Origin: CBDCDJ01 sp965215355
Lineage (GTDB): Bacteria > Deinococcota > Deinococci > Deinococcales > Trueperaceae
Assembly: GCA_965215355.1 (NCBI GenBank)
Contig: CBDCDJ010000007.1
Coordinates: 3,162,001-3,226,000, forward strand
Reading direction: 5' to 3'
DNA: 64,000 bases
In this document: piece by piece, positions 49,119 to 59,099 of the stretch
How the letters are laid out: every line of letters begins with the position of its first letter
Numbering within the stretch: position 1 is the stretch's first letter
Notes under the pieces: model-generated
The model's database searches: none
What the model was told of the DNA's origin: nothing
Seen by the model: the letters and a program-made list of their open reading frames with translations, nothing else
Position numbers and translations under genes: made by a program

Positions 49119-49574
49119 GTGGCCCATCCGAAAAACGAACTTGTCGAGCGCGCTCAGCGCACCAAGCTCGGCAAACCCAAGTACAAAACCAAGAACGTCG
49201 GCCCCGAGCACGACGCCCTGTTCGTGTCCGAAGTGTATTTGGGCGACGAGCTTGTCGGCCGCGGCGAGGGCAAGCAAAAACGCGACGCCGAGCGCCAGGC
49301 GGCCCAGGCGGGGATAGAGTTTTTAGAACGACCGGACGCGGACGAGCCGGCGGACGCACTGCAAGCTGACGAGGTTACTGCTCTCGAGCTGCCTTTCGAC
49401 GGTCCCTGGCCCCTGTTCCCCGACCTGCTCGCCACCAGTCTAAACATCGCCAACAGCCGCGTCGAGGCGAAAACCGGCCACGACGCCGTCGCGGAGGTGC
49501 GCGACCTCGCGCTGACGCTTTACAAGGGCGTGCTCGAGTCCTTAGGCGAGGTCGTCGAGGTCGACGAGGATTAG
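49119..49574 (+). CDS. Stand-alone double-stranded RNA-binding domain protein
   Basis: 151 residues. Residues 1-70 read as a canonical dsRBD: HPKNELVERAQRTKLGKPKYK, GPEHDALFVSEVYLGDELVGRGEGKQKRDAERQAAQAGIEFL, including the GP.H loop and the KQKRDAER helix that grips the RNA phosphate backbone. In bacteria this domain is usually the tail of RNase III, but there is no nuclease domain here. The second half (about 95-151, LFPDLLATSLNIANSRVEAKTGHDAVAEVRDLALTLYKGVLESLG) is a helical domain I do not recognise. A GNAT gene follows 3 nt after the stop. Confidence 0.85.
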   Translation: MAHPKNELVERAQRTKLGKPKYKTKNVGPEHDALFVSEVYLGDELVGRGEGKQKRDAERQAAQAGIEFLERPDADEPADALQADEVTALELPFDGPWPLFPDLLATSLNIANSRVEAKTGHDAVAEVRDLALTLYKGVLESLGEVVEVDED

Positions 49575-49577
49575 CTC

Positions 49578-50126
49578 GTGTCCGCCCTCGAGCCCCGCAC
49601 CTATCCCTTAAAGAACGGCTCGCCGCTCGTCGTCCGCGAAGCTGAAACCACGGACGCAAAGAAGTTACTGGACTTTATCAACCGTGTCGCCGGTGAAACA
49701 GACTACTTGAGTTTCGGCGCGGGTGAATTTGAACTGACAGAAGCTGAAGAAGCGGACTTTTTGGAGCGTTGTCGAGCTGCCGACAACCAAGTCTACCTTG
49801 TGGCTTTGGTTGAAAACGAGTTTGTCGGGACACTGCACTTCGCAGCCGGACGGCGGCCTCGCGTTCGGCACGTCGGCGAGTTCGGCATGTCGGTTAGCAA
49901 GACGTATTGGGGCCGAGGCGTCGGTTCGCTGCTCTTGGACACGCTGCTAACGTGGGCCGAACACAGCGGGGTTGTTACGAAAATCAACCTGCGCGTTCGC
50001 GCTGACAACCACCGAGCTGTAGCCCTTTATGAGCGTAAAGACTTTGTCATAGAGGGAACACTTACGAAAGAGATGTTTATCAACGGGCGCTATTACGACC
50101 TTTTGGCGATGGGGCGCAGCGTTTAG
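49578..50126 (+). CDS. GNAT family N-acetyltransferase
   Basis: The 182-residue protein has the GNAT core: EFVGTLHFAAGRRPRVRHVGEFGMSVSKTYWGRGVGSLLLDTLLTWAEHSGVVTKINLRVRADNHRAVALYERKDFVIEG, with the acetyl-CoA P-loop equivalent YWGRGVG. It resembles RimJ/RimL-like or aminoglycoside/ribosomal N-acetyltransferases; the substrate is unknown. GTG 49578 follows the dsRBD gene stop by 3 nt, so the pair is an operon. Confidence 0.9.
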   Translation: MSALEPRTYPLKNGSPLVVREAETTDAKKLLDFINRVAGETDYLSFGAGEFELTEAEEADFLERCRAADNQVYLVALVENEFVGTLHFAAGRRPRVRHVGEFGMSVSKTYWGRGVGSLLLDTLLTWAEHSGVVTKINLRVRADNHRAVALYERKDFVIEGTLTKEMFINGRYYDLLAMGRSV

Positions 50127-50142
50127 GGCAAAACGGCTCTGC

Positions 50143-50919
50143 TCAAGGTGTGCCGGCCTCGAGCACCTCGCCATTATCAAGGTCTACCAGGGCGACGAAC
50201 AAACTGCGGGCGTCGCCGGCGAACTCGACCGTCCAGCGGCCGCCTTCTTGGGGTTCGGCGTAGGCGCGCCAGTCGTCGACGCCGTTCAGGGCCGCGCCGA
50301 TACCCTCGGCTTGCCAGGCGAGTTCGATGGCGCGGTCGCGCTCGACGCGCCGCGCTTCTTCCTCGTCGAAGGCGTTCGGGTCGTAGATGTCCTCGATGTA
50401 GAACCGCTCGCCGTCCCGGCTCAGGACGACCGTGTAGTCGTCTATCTCGCGCCAGAACTCGACCCACCAGCTTTGGTCGTAAGCGTCGTAGCGCACTTCA
50501 AAGTCCCACCAGTCGGGGTCGACGAGGAGGGCTTGCAGTTCGGCGTCGTTGAAGATGAGAGTCTTTATTTTTTCGCGCAAGCCGTTGAACGCTTCCTCGG
50601 ACAGCTCGACGGGAAAGCGCGTGTCGAAGACCTCCGAGGTTTCGACGTTGATGTGCGCGTAGGCCAACCACTCGTCGCCCCGGTAGAAGTCCACATGCCA
50701 GTCGGTCGCGCTGTCGGCGTAGGCCTCGGCGCGCCAGTCGGGATGTTCGGCCAAAAACGCGGCAACTCCGTCGTTTTGAACGATGAGGGTGACGGCGTTC
50801 TGCACGTCGGGCTCGAGCGCGCGAAACGCGTCCGAATCTAAAAACGTCTGCGCGAAGCTCAGGGCACTTACCAAAAGCAGCAGGGCGGACAAGCAAACTT
50901 TCAGCGTGACGGGTCTCAT
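50143..50919 (-). CDS. Exported protein with PepSY-like repeats
   Basis: 258 residues with a cleavable signal peptide (MRPVTLKVCLSALLLLVSALSFAQ). The mature part has three similar acidic, tryptophan-rich units (DWHVDFYRGDEWLAYAHINVETSEVFDTRFP; QSWWVEFWREIDDYTVVLSRDGERFYIED; GRWTVEFAGDARSLFVALVDLDNGEVLEA), each like the PepSY pattern W.v.f.......v.vd..tGeV. PepSY domains inhibit or chaperone peptidases or sit near redox proteins. It starts 1 nt after the DUF1501 gene stop, so it is the last gene of the DUF1800-DUF1501 operon. Confidence 0.72.
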   Translation of the reverse strand: MRPVTLKVCLSALLLLVSALSFAQTFLDSDAFRALEPDVQNAVTLIVQNDGVAAFLAEHPDWRAEAYADSATDWHVDFYRGDEWLAYAHINVETSEVFDTRFPVELSEEAFNGLREKIKTLIFNDAELQALLVDPDWWDFEVRYDAYDQSWWVEFWREIDDYTVVLSRDGERFYIEDIYDPNAFDEEEARRVERDRAIELAWQAEGIGAALNGVDDWRAYAEPQEGGRWTVEFAGDARSLFVALVDLDNGEVLEAGTP

Positions 50920-50920
50920 C

Positions 50921-52222
50921 TCAACCGTTTCTTTGGGTGGCGAATCGGGCGGCGAAGTCTCGAGCCCGCACGAGCCCGAGCGGCGTGACCGTGTGGCCGG
51001 GAAAAACGTCGCCCAGGGCCGGATTGCCGAGCCGGCCCGCGACGACCTCGGCCAGCACGTCGCGGTAGTCGGTGGTGATTCTCAAGTCGCCGTCGACCAA
51101 GCTCTCCGGCGTCAAGCCGGGCCAGTCGCCGAACACTTGCCCGCCCAGCGTGCCGCCGCCGAGCAGAAACATCACGTTGCCGTGTCCGTGGTCGGTGCCC
51201 GCCGAGGCGTTTTCCTGCACCCGGCGGCCGAACTCGCTCATGGTCACGACAGTGACGTTTTTCATGCGCTCGCCCAGGTCGGTGTAAAACGCGTGGAGCC
51301 CTTGCGCGAGTTCCGTAAGCAGCGCGTTGAGGGTGCCGTCCAGCGTGCCCTGGCCCTCGTGCGTGTCCCAGCCGCCTAAGTCCACGCAGGCGACCTCGAG
51401 CCCGACCTCGGCCTTGACGAGTTGCGCGACCTGTTTGAGGCCCAGCCCGAACTCGCCCTCGGGGTAACGCGCGCCCGCGGCGGGCTGATAACGTTCCGCG
51501 TCCAGGTCCTGCAACATCTCGACGGTTTCGAACACCATCCCCGCTTGCGTGTCGAGCAGGGTTTGGGGCGCGTCCAAGCTGTAGAGCGATGAGAGCGAGG
51601 CCTGCAACCTTTGCAACTCACTTTCGCGGCCGCGAAAGTGAAAGTCCGCGATGGACTTTATCGCCAGCGGCGTCACCGGGCCGCGCAGCGACTCGGCGAC
51701 CATCGCCCCCATGCCGACCGCGCGGAAGGGCGAGTCGTTGTGCCAGGCGGCGCTGTGCAGGTGTCGTCCCAGCCAGCCGCTGCCTGCGCCCTTGTCGCCG
51801 GGGCGGCCCGTTTCCATAAAGCGCATCGCGTCGAAGTGGCTGCGCGTGCTGTCCGTCAAGCCGGTTGCGTGGACAATCCCAAAGGTGCCCTCGTCGTACA
51901 GCTCTTTCAAAGGGGCCAGCGCCGGGTGCAGCGCGAAGCGGCCGTCCAGGTCGAGGCCGCCCCGGCCGGGCTCGGGCGTCGCCAGGGTGGGCCGGGCGTC
52001 GAAAAAGTGTGCGGCCTCAAAGTAGGGCGCGACCGCGCTCAGGCCGTCCATGCCGCCGCGCAAAAACACGTTGACGAGCACGTCGCCGGGTGCCTCCCGA
52101 AACTCCGAGGCGAACGCCAACTGCGGCATCCAGCTTGGGAAAAGGGTGCGGCTCGCCCCCACCACCCCGAGGGCGGCGGCGGACTTCACGGCGGACTTCA
52201 AAAAGGTGCGGCGGTCAAACAC
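50921..52222 (-). CDS. DUF1501 family Tat-exported protein
   Basis: 433 residues with a twin-arginine signal (FDRRTFLKSAVKSAAALGVVGA). Family blocks include VLVNVFLRGGMDGLSAVAPYFEAAHF, GTFGIVHATGLTDSTRSHFDAMRFMETG, VACVDLGGWDTHEGQG and VVTMSEFGRRVQENASAGTDHGHGNVMFLLGG, a sulfatase/phosphatase-like metal-binding fold of unknown role. DUF1501 genes almost always accompany DUF1800 genes, as here. The frame ends 1 nt before the PepSY-like gene. Confidence 0.9.
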   Translation of the reverse strand: MFDRRTFLKSAVKSAAALGVVGASRTLFPSWMPQLAFASEFREAPGDVLVNVFLRGGMDGLSAVAPYFEAAHFFDARPTLATPEPGRGGLDLDGRFALHPALAPLKELYDEGTFGIVHATGLTDSTRSHFDAMRFMETGRPGDKGAGSGWLGRHLHSAAWHNDSPFRAVGMGAMVAESLRGPVTPLAIKSIADFHFRGRESELQRLQASLSSLYSLDAPQTLLDTQAGMVFETVEMLQDLDAERYQPAAGARYPEGEFGLGLKQVAQLVKAEVGLEVACVDLGGWDTHEGQGTLDGTLNALLTELAQGLHAFYTDLGERMKNVTVVTMSEFGRRVQENASAGTDHGHGNVMFLLGGGTLGGQVFGDWPGLTPESLVDGDLRITTDYRDVLAEVVAGRLGNPALGDVFPGHTVTPLGLVRARDFAARFATQRNG

Positions 52223-52255
52223 TCAGGGTCTCCTTAAAGGGCTGCGGCGTGAACA

Positions 52256-52311
52256 CCACTGAAACCAGCGCCACTGAAACTAGCGCCACTGAAACTAGCG
52301 CCACTGAAACT
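52256..52311. repeat. 15-bp tandem repeat over the DUF1800 stop codon
   Basis: The unit CCACTGAAACTAGCG occurs at 52256, 52271 and 52286 (the first copy with one change) plus a partial fourth at 52301. On the coding strand each unit is TTT CAG TGG CGC TAG, i.e. the last four codons and the stop of the DUF1800 gene, so the gene's end has been copied downstream. Confidence 0.9.
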
Positions 52312-53788
52312 GCGGCGAGGCCAGCATGAGTCCGTACAAGCTGCCGAGCTTGCGGCCCAACAGCTGCGGCGTCACCTTTTCGAGCGCGCCCGCCCCGTCC
52401 GAGGCGTAGTGGACGAAGGGCTCGAGCGCCTCTTCGGGCAGCCTAGCGCCGAACACTTGGCGGCTCACCGCCGCCACCAACGCACCGACCGTTTCGACCT
52501 CGGGCGTACGTTCCGTCAGCCGGGTGCTCAGCCCGTAGCCCTGGTCTGCGTCGCTCAGGGCACCGTGCGTGAGGCGCATGGCGGTGTTCCAGCGGGTCAA
52601 CAGGCCGTTCGCCGACAGCCAAGCTGCGGCCACGTCGGGGTAACCGTCGGGCGGGTGCCAGCCGTAAGGCGTCTGGCCGAGCGCCTCCAGCAACTCTTCC
52701 AGCAGCCACCACTCGCGCACCCGCGTGCCCGAAGCGCGCAGCGCGCCCACAAAAAAGTCGAGCGGGCGGCGCAGCTTTTGCCCGGCCGAGGCGGCAAACT
52801 CGTCCGACAAAAAGAGGGCGCGCAAAATCGGCTTTATCTCGCCACCCGTCGCCGTCCACACGTCGGCGAGTCTGTCGACCAGCGACGCGGGCGGCGCGTC
52901 GCTGACAAAGCGGACGCACAGCTTGCGGCACACGAAGCGCGCCGTGGCCCTGTGGTCGGCGAGAATGCCCAGCACGTGCAGGCCGTCTTCCAAGCCCCGC
53001 CCGGCGGGCAAATCGTGGCCCAAAACCTCTTTGGCGTCGGTGTCGTGCTCGGCTTCGTCGAAGTAAAAGCCCGTCTCGGTGCGGTCGTGTATCGTCCAGC
53101 CGGTGAAAGCCCGCGCCGTCGCCTTAACGTCCTGTTCGGTGTAGCCGCCGTCCACGCCCAAGGTGTGCAGCTCGAGCAGTTCGCGCGCGTAGTTTTCGTT
53201 GGGCCGCTCTTTGACGTTGACGTAGTTGTCGAGGTAGTAGAGCATCGCCGGACTCTTGGCGGTCGCAGCCAGCAGGTCGCGAAAATTCCCCAGCGCGTGA
53301 CGGCGCACGTCTTGCTGAAAAACCACTAGGTTGAGGGTGTTGTCGAAGTCGCTCGGCACGTTGAAGTGGTCCGACCAGAACTCCACCATGCGTTCCAGCA
53401 ACTGCCGCTCGCTGTAGACCGCGCGCTCGAGCATCCCCCGCACCAGCGCCCGGCGGGCGCGCCCCTGCGCGTTTTGCAAACCGTAAAGGGTGCGCCGGTT
53501 CATGGCGAGGATGGGAAACTCAGCGAGGCGGACGTCCGCCTCGCCGTCGTCGACACGCTCAAAGTTCAGTTGTTCGTCCAAAAACGCTTCCGTACCGAGG
53601 TCACGCAGACGTTTTAGCTCGCCGGGCCGGGGTCCCCAGGTGAGGCGGTTGAGCAGGTGCAACTCGGCGTCCGCGGGTACGGCCTCGGCGTGGGCGAAGC
53701 TCGCGCCCAAACCGAGCAGCGCGGCGGCCCCGCCTAAAAATTGGCGTCTCGAGGTCATGTGGGTCGTGGTCATAGGGTCATGTGTCAC
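52295..53788 (-). CDS. DUF1800 family Tat-exported protein
   Basis: 497 residues with a twin-arginine signal (SRRQFLGGAAALLGLGASFAHA). Family features are LLNRLTWGPRPGELKRLRDLGTEAFLDEQL, LLERMVEFWSDHFNVPSDF, YYLDNYVNVKERPNENYARELLELHTLGVDGGYTEQDVKATARAFTGWTI and FVCRKLCVRFVSDAPP. The role is unknown; it is consistently paired with DUF1501. GTG 53788 follows GGAGAGGAG; ATG 53773 and 53758 are alternatives. Its last codons and stop form part of a tandem repeat. Confidence 0.9.
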   Translation of the reverse strand: MTHDPMTTTHMTSRRQFLGGAAALLGLGASFAHAEAVPADAELHLLNRLTWGPRPGELKRLRDLGTEAFLDEQLNFERVDDGEADVRLAEFPILAMNRRTLYGLQNAQGRARRALVRGMLERAVYSERQLLERMVEFWSDHFNVPSDFDNTLNLVVFQQDVRRHALGNFRDLLAATAKSPAMLYYLDNYVNVKERPNENYARELLELHTLGVDGGYTEQDVKATARAFTGWTIHDRTETGFYFDEAEHDTDAKEVLGHDLPAGRGLEDGLHVLGILADHRATARFVCRKLCVRFVSDAPPASLVDRLADVWTATGGEIKPILRALFLSDEFAASAGQKLRRPLDFFVGALRASGTRVREWWLLEELLEALGQTPYGWHPPDGYPDVAAAWLSANGLLTRWNTAMRLTHGALSDADQGYGLSTRLTERTPEVETVGALVAAVSRQVFGARLPEEALEPFVHYASDGAGALEKVTPQLLGRKLGSLYGLMLASPQFQWR

Positions 53789-54204
53789 GCCGCTCCTCTC
53801 CTGTACCCCTCTCTGTCAACCCTGGTCTGTCAACCCCGTGTGCTCGAGCCCCAGTGTAGGCTTTATCGGTACGGCACTGTGTGAGAAAACTGTGTGAGAA
53901 GGCCGCGTAGAACATCGTAAGCGGGCCGAAAACGCTCGAGCATTACGTCGGTCTGCAGAGTCGGTCTGCAGAGCCCCGCCACGTCGGCGGCAGCGCTGCC
54001 CGAAGGGCGAAGTCAAGCCTGACCGTCAGCTTTCTTACCCCTTCGGCCCTTTTAGAAGCGTAGGATAATGTGCGAAAGACTATGTAAGCCAGCTCCCGGC
54101 AGGACGCCCTACCCGAGCTAAACTTGATACATGGAGACTAAGATTTTTAGAGCGACCTTTCATTCTTTTCGCGCCGACGCCTTGAGCAAGTCCAGGAGGC
54201 CAGT
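53789..54204 (+). promoter_or_regulatory. Divergent spacer upstream of lon, with small tandem duplications
   Basis: About 415 bases between two divergent genes. Three short direct duplications are visible: CTGTCAACCC (near 53816 and 53828), CTGTGTGAGAA (near 53878 and 53891) and GTCGGTCTGCAGAG (near 53948 and 53961). AT-rich GATAAT near 54065 and GATACAT near 54127 are possible -10 elements for lon. CCAGGAGG sits before ATG 54205. No CIRCE or HAIR heat-shock operator was recognised. Confidence 0.4.
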
Positions 54205-56649
<2,445 letters not shown>

Positions 56650-56669
56650 AAGGTTGACACCAAAGATGT

Positions 56670-56706
56670 GCAGGCCGAGTTCAAAGCGAACTCGGCCTGC
56701 TTTTTT
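56670..56706 (+). terminator. Rho-independent terminator of lon
   Basis: A 13-bp perfect stem (GCAGGCCGAGTTC / GAACTCGGCCTGC) with a 5-nt loop, followed by six T's, 20 nt after the lon stop. Confidence 0.93.
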
Positions 56707-56744
56707 GGGTTTGGGATGCGTGGTTGGCTTGTGCGGACCCCAGA

Positions 56745-56795
56745 CCCCTCAGTCTCTGCGAGACAGCTCCCCTAAAAGGGGAGCGGGGGCAGGGT
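56745..56795. repeat. REP-like double hairpin element
   Basis: CCCCTCA leads into hairpin GTCTC-tgc-GAGAC (56752-56764), then GCTCCCC-taaaa-GGGGAGC (56766-56784), then GGGGGCAGGG. The layout resembles dispersed intergenic palindromes of the 'CCCCTCAGTC...CAGCTCCCCT' kind seen in unrelated bacterial genomes. It may end the aldo/keto reductase transcript. Confidence 0.6.
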
Positions 56796-56813
56796 GAGAG
56801 GTTTAAGCTCGAG

Positions 56814-57782
56814 TTACTCTTCTTCGGGTTTGTTGCCCAAAATGCCGTCGATTTGGTCCAGGTCCTCTTGACTCAATTCGACTTCGGCGGCCTTTACGTT
56901 GTCCTCCAACTGGCTCACCTTGGTCGCGCCGGTGATGACGCTCGAGACGCCTTTTTGCCGTAACACCCAGGCCAGCGCGAGTTGCGCCCGGCTGATACCT
57001 AAGTCGTCGGCAACTTTTTTCAGCTCCTTCACCTTTTGGCCGTTCTCGTCAGTCAAAAAGCGTTTCCCGAACTGGTCGTTTTGGCCGAAGCGGCTGTCCT
57101 CGGGGACGCCGTCGTCGTACTTGCCGGTGAGCATCCCCATCGCCAGCGGGCTCCACACGACCAGGCCGATGCCCTTGGGCTCGGTGACGGGCAAAATTTG
57201 CTCTTCGACGCGCTCGCGCCATAGCATCGAATACTGCGGCTGCTCGGTAACCGGCGCGACGAGGCCGTTCGCCTTGGCGTAGGTGTACGCTTCGGCAATT
57301 TGCGCCGCGCTCCACTCGGAGGTGCCCCAGTAGTGGGCGCGGCCCGACTTGACCACGTCGCTGAACACCTCGACGATTTCCTCCATCGTCGTCTCTTCGT
57401 CGTAGCGGTGGGCGAAGTAGATGTCGACGTAGTCGGTGCCCATGCGCTCCAAGGAGCCGTCGATGCTTTCCAAAACGTGCTTGCGGCTCAAGCCCCGGTC
57501 GTTCGGGTCGTCGTCGGAAAAGGGCCAGTAGACTTTGGTCGATAAGACCAAGTGACGCCGCTCCGCCCCGATGTCTTTAAACACCTCGCCCATGTAGCTT
57601 TCGCCCTTGCCCCTCGCGTAAGAGTCGGCGTTGTCGAAGAAGTTGACGCCTGCCCCAAGCGCTTTTTCCACAATCTGCGTGATGAGCTTTTTGTCCTGAA
57701 CGCTGCCCCCGTAAGTGGTCCAGGCACCCAGGCTGACCTCGCTTATTTTCATGCCGGTGTTGCCGAGTCTGCGGTAGTTCAT
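56814..57782 (-). CDS. Aldo/keto reductase
   Basis: A 322-residue TIM-barrel NADPH oxidoreductase. The catalytic tetrad is D50 and Y55 (FFDNADSYA), K83 (LSTKVYW) and H125 (YFAHRYD). NYRRLGNTGMKISEVSLG and YWGTSEWSAAQIAEAY place it near the voltage-gated K+ channel beta-subunit-like/YghZ group. VITGATKVSQLEDNVKA is the coenzyme-binding loop. A GGAGG precedes ATG 57782. The substrate is unknown. Confidence 0.93.
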   Translation of the reverse strand: MNYRRLGNTGMKISEVSLGAWTTYGGSVQDKKLITQIVEKALGAGVNFFDNADSYARGKGESYMGEVFKDIGAERRHLVLSTKVYWPFSDDDPNDRGLSRKHVLESIDGSLERMGTDYVDIYFAHRYDEETTMEEIVEVFSDVVKSGRAHYWGTSEWSAAQIAEAYTYAKANGLVAPVTEQPQYSMLWRERVEEQILPVTEPKGIGLVVWSPLAMGMLTGKYDDGVPEDSRFGQNDQFGKRFLTDENGQKVKELKKVADDLGISRAQLALAWVLRQKGVSSVITGATKVSQLEDNVKAAEVELSQEDLDQIDGILGNKPEEE

Positions 57783-57916
57783 TCAAAGCCTCCAGCCTCA
57801 AACCTTAACGGTGGGGCTGAAGAATGACCGTCGTTCGCGGTACAGGTCGGAGGGCTGGTGGCTCGGGGCTCGTGGTCGGTCTCGAGTTCGTCTCGCTACT
57901 CACCTGACATTCTCGT

Positions 57917-57940
57917 AACAAGGGGTTACAACCCCTTGTT
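57917..57940. terminator. 24-bp near-perfect palindrome (dispersed copy 2)
   Basis: Arms AACAAGGGG and CCCCTTGTT flank TTACAA; it differs from the 38979-39002 copy by one central base. It sits just beyond the stop of the GCS2-type ligase gene, a terminator position. Confidence 0.7.
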
Positions 57941-57974
57941 GGGTGCGGGTTGTCGGGGGGATGGCTCGAGGCGT

Positions 57975-59099
57975 TCAACCCACCCGGCACTCCCGAATCG
58001 TCTCCTCGACGAGCCAGTCGACCACCTTGCGCACGTCGCCCGTGTCCTCGAACACCTTGATTTGCCGCGCCGCCGAAGTGCCGCGCTCCAAAATCGTATA
58101 GACGTGTTCGACCTCTTTGCGGGAGCCCAGGTCGTCCAATACGTCGTCGACGAACTCGACGAGTTCGGTCAGCAGCATCTTCGTCGGCAACTCCTCTTGC
58201 CGCCCGAAGTCGACGAGTTTCCCTTCGACGCCGTAGCGCAGCGCGCGCCACTTGTTTTCCTCGACCATGCCCATCGGGTAGCGGCGAAAGGTGACGTTGT
58301 CCTTGCGCATCTTGTAGTGCTTCAGCACGAGGGCTTGAAACAGCGCCGCGCAGCAAATCGCGTCGTCGACGCTGGTGCAGAGGTCGCAAATGCGGAACTC
58401 TAAGGTGGGGTACTGGTGGTGCGGCCGCAGGTCCCACCAGATTTTCGAGGCGTTGGGAATCGACCCCGCCGCGACCATGACGTCAACATAGTTTTTATAG
58501 TCCGCGTAGCTGTTGAAGTCGCCCGGTAAGCCGGTGCGCGGGAAACGCTTGAACATGGCGCTGCGGTAGCTTTTCAGCCCGGTTTGCCGTCCTTCCCAAA
58601 ACGGCGACGAGGTCGAGAGCGCCAGCAGGTGCGGCATGAAGTATTTCAGCGTGTTCATGGCGTCGACCATAAACTCCTCGTCTTCGATGCCGACGTGGAC
58701 GTGCATCCCGAAAATCAGCGTCTGCCGCGCGAGTTCTTGCAGGTCTTCCAACAGCCCCTGGTAGCGCTCGAGCGGCGTGATTTCTTGCGTTTGCCACACC
58801 GAGAACGGGTGCGAGCCCGCCGCGGCGATGCACATGCCCTCGCTTCTCGCCATGTCGTCGACCTGGCAGCGCAAGTCGACCAGGTCGGCCCGCGCATCCT
58901 GCACCGACTCGCAGACTTTCGTGCCGATTTCGACACTCGACTGGTGCAGTTCGGGCTTGATGGATTTTTGCCGCAGGACGCTGTGGTCGCCCTCCAAAAA
59001 CTGCGTGATGTAACTCTTCAACTCGCGCGTTTCGGGGTCGATGATTTGGTATTCCTCTTCGATGCCCACGGTGAGCGAGGGGCGCTTGACGGCGGTCAT
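57975..59099 (-). CDS. GCS2-family carboxylate-amine ligase (YbdK/glutamate-cysteine ligase-like)
   Basis: The 374-residue protein opens with SLTVGIEEEYQIIDPETRELKS and has KPELHQSSVEIGTKVCESVQDA, TLIFGMHVHVGIEDEEFMVDAMN, WWDLRPHHQYPTLEFRICDLCTSVDDA and YGVEGKLVDFG, the hallmarks of the GCS2 family. Members make gamma-glutamyl-cysteine or similar gamma-glutamyl amides with ATP; some act on unknown carboxylates. ATG 59099 overlaps the stop of the upstream ATP-grasp gene by 4 nt (ATGA), so the two ligases are co-translated and likely act in sequence. Confidence 0.9.
   Translation of the reverse strand: MTAVKRPSLTVGIEEEYQIIDPETRELKSYITQFLEGDHSVLRQKSIKPELHQSSVEIGTKVCESVQDARADLVDLRCQVDDMARSEGMCIAAAGSHPFSVWQTQEITPLERYQGLLEDLQELARQTLIFGMHVHVGIEDEEFMVDAMNTLKYFMPHLLALSTSSPFWEGRQTGLKSYRSAMFKRFPRTGLPGDFNSYADYKNYVDVMVAAGSIPNASKIWWDLRPHHQYPTLEFRICDLCTSVDDAICCAALFQALVLKHYKMRKDNVTFRRYPMGMVEENKWRALRYGVEGKLVDFGRQEELPTKMLLTELVEFVDDVLDDLGSRKEVEHVYTILERGTSAARQIKVFEDTGDVRKVVDWLVEETIRECRVG

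Noticed and set aside
52256..52315. Regularly spaced repeats that could suggest a CRISPR array
   Set aside because: The units are directly adjacent 15-mers without spacers and overlap a coding end; no cas genes are present.
54080..54200. CIRCE/HAIR-type heat-shock operator before lon
   Set aside because: No TTAGCACTC-type or HspR-type inverted repeat was found in the spacer.
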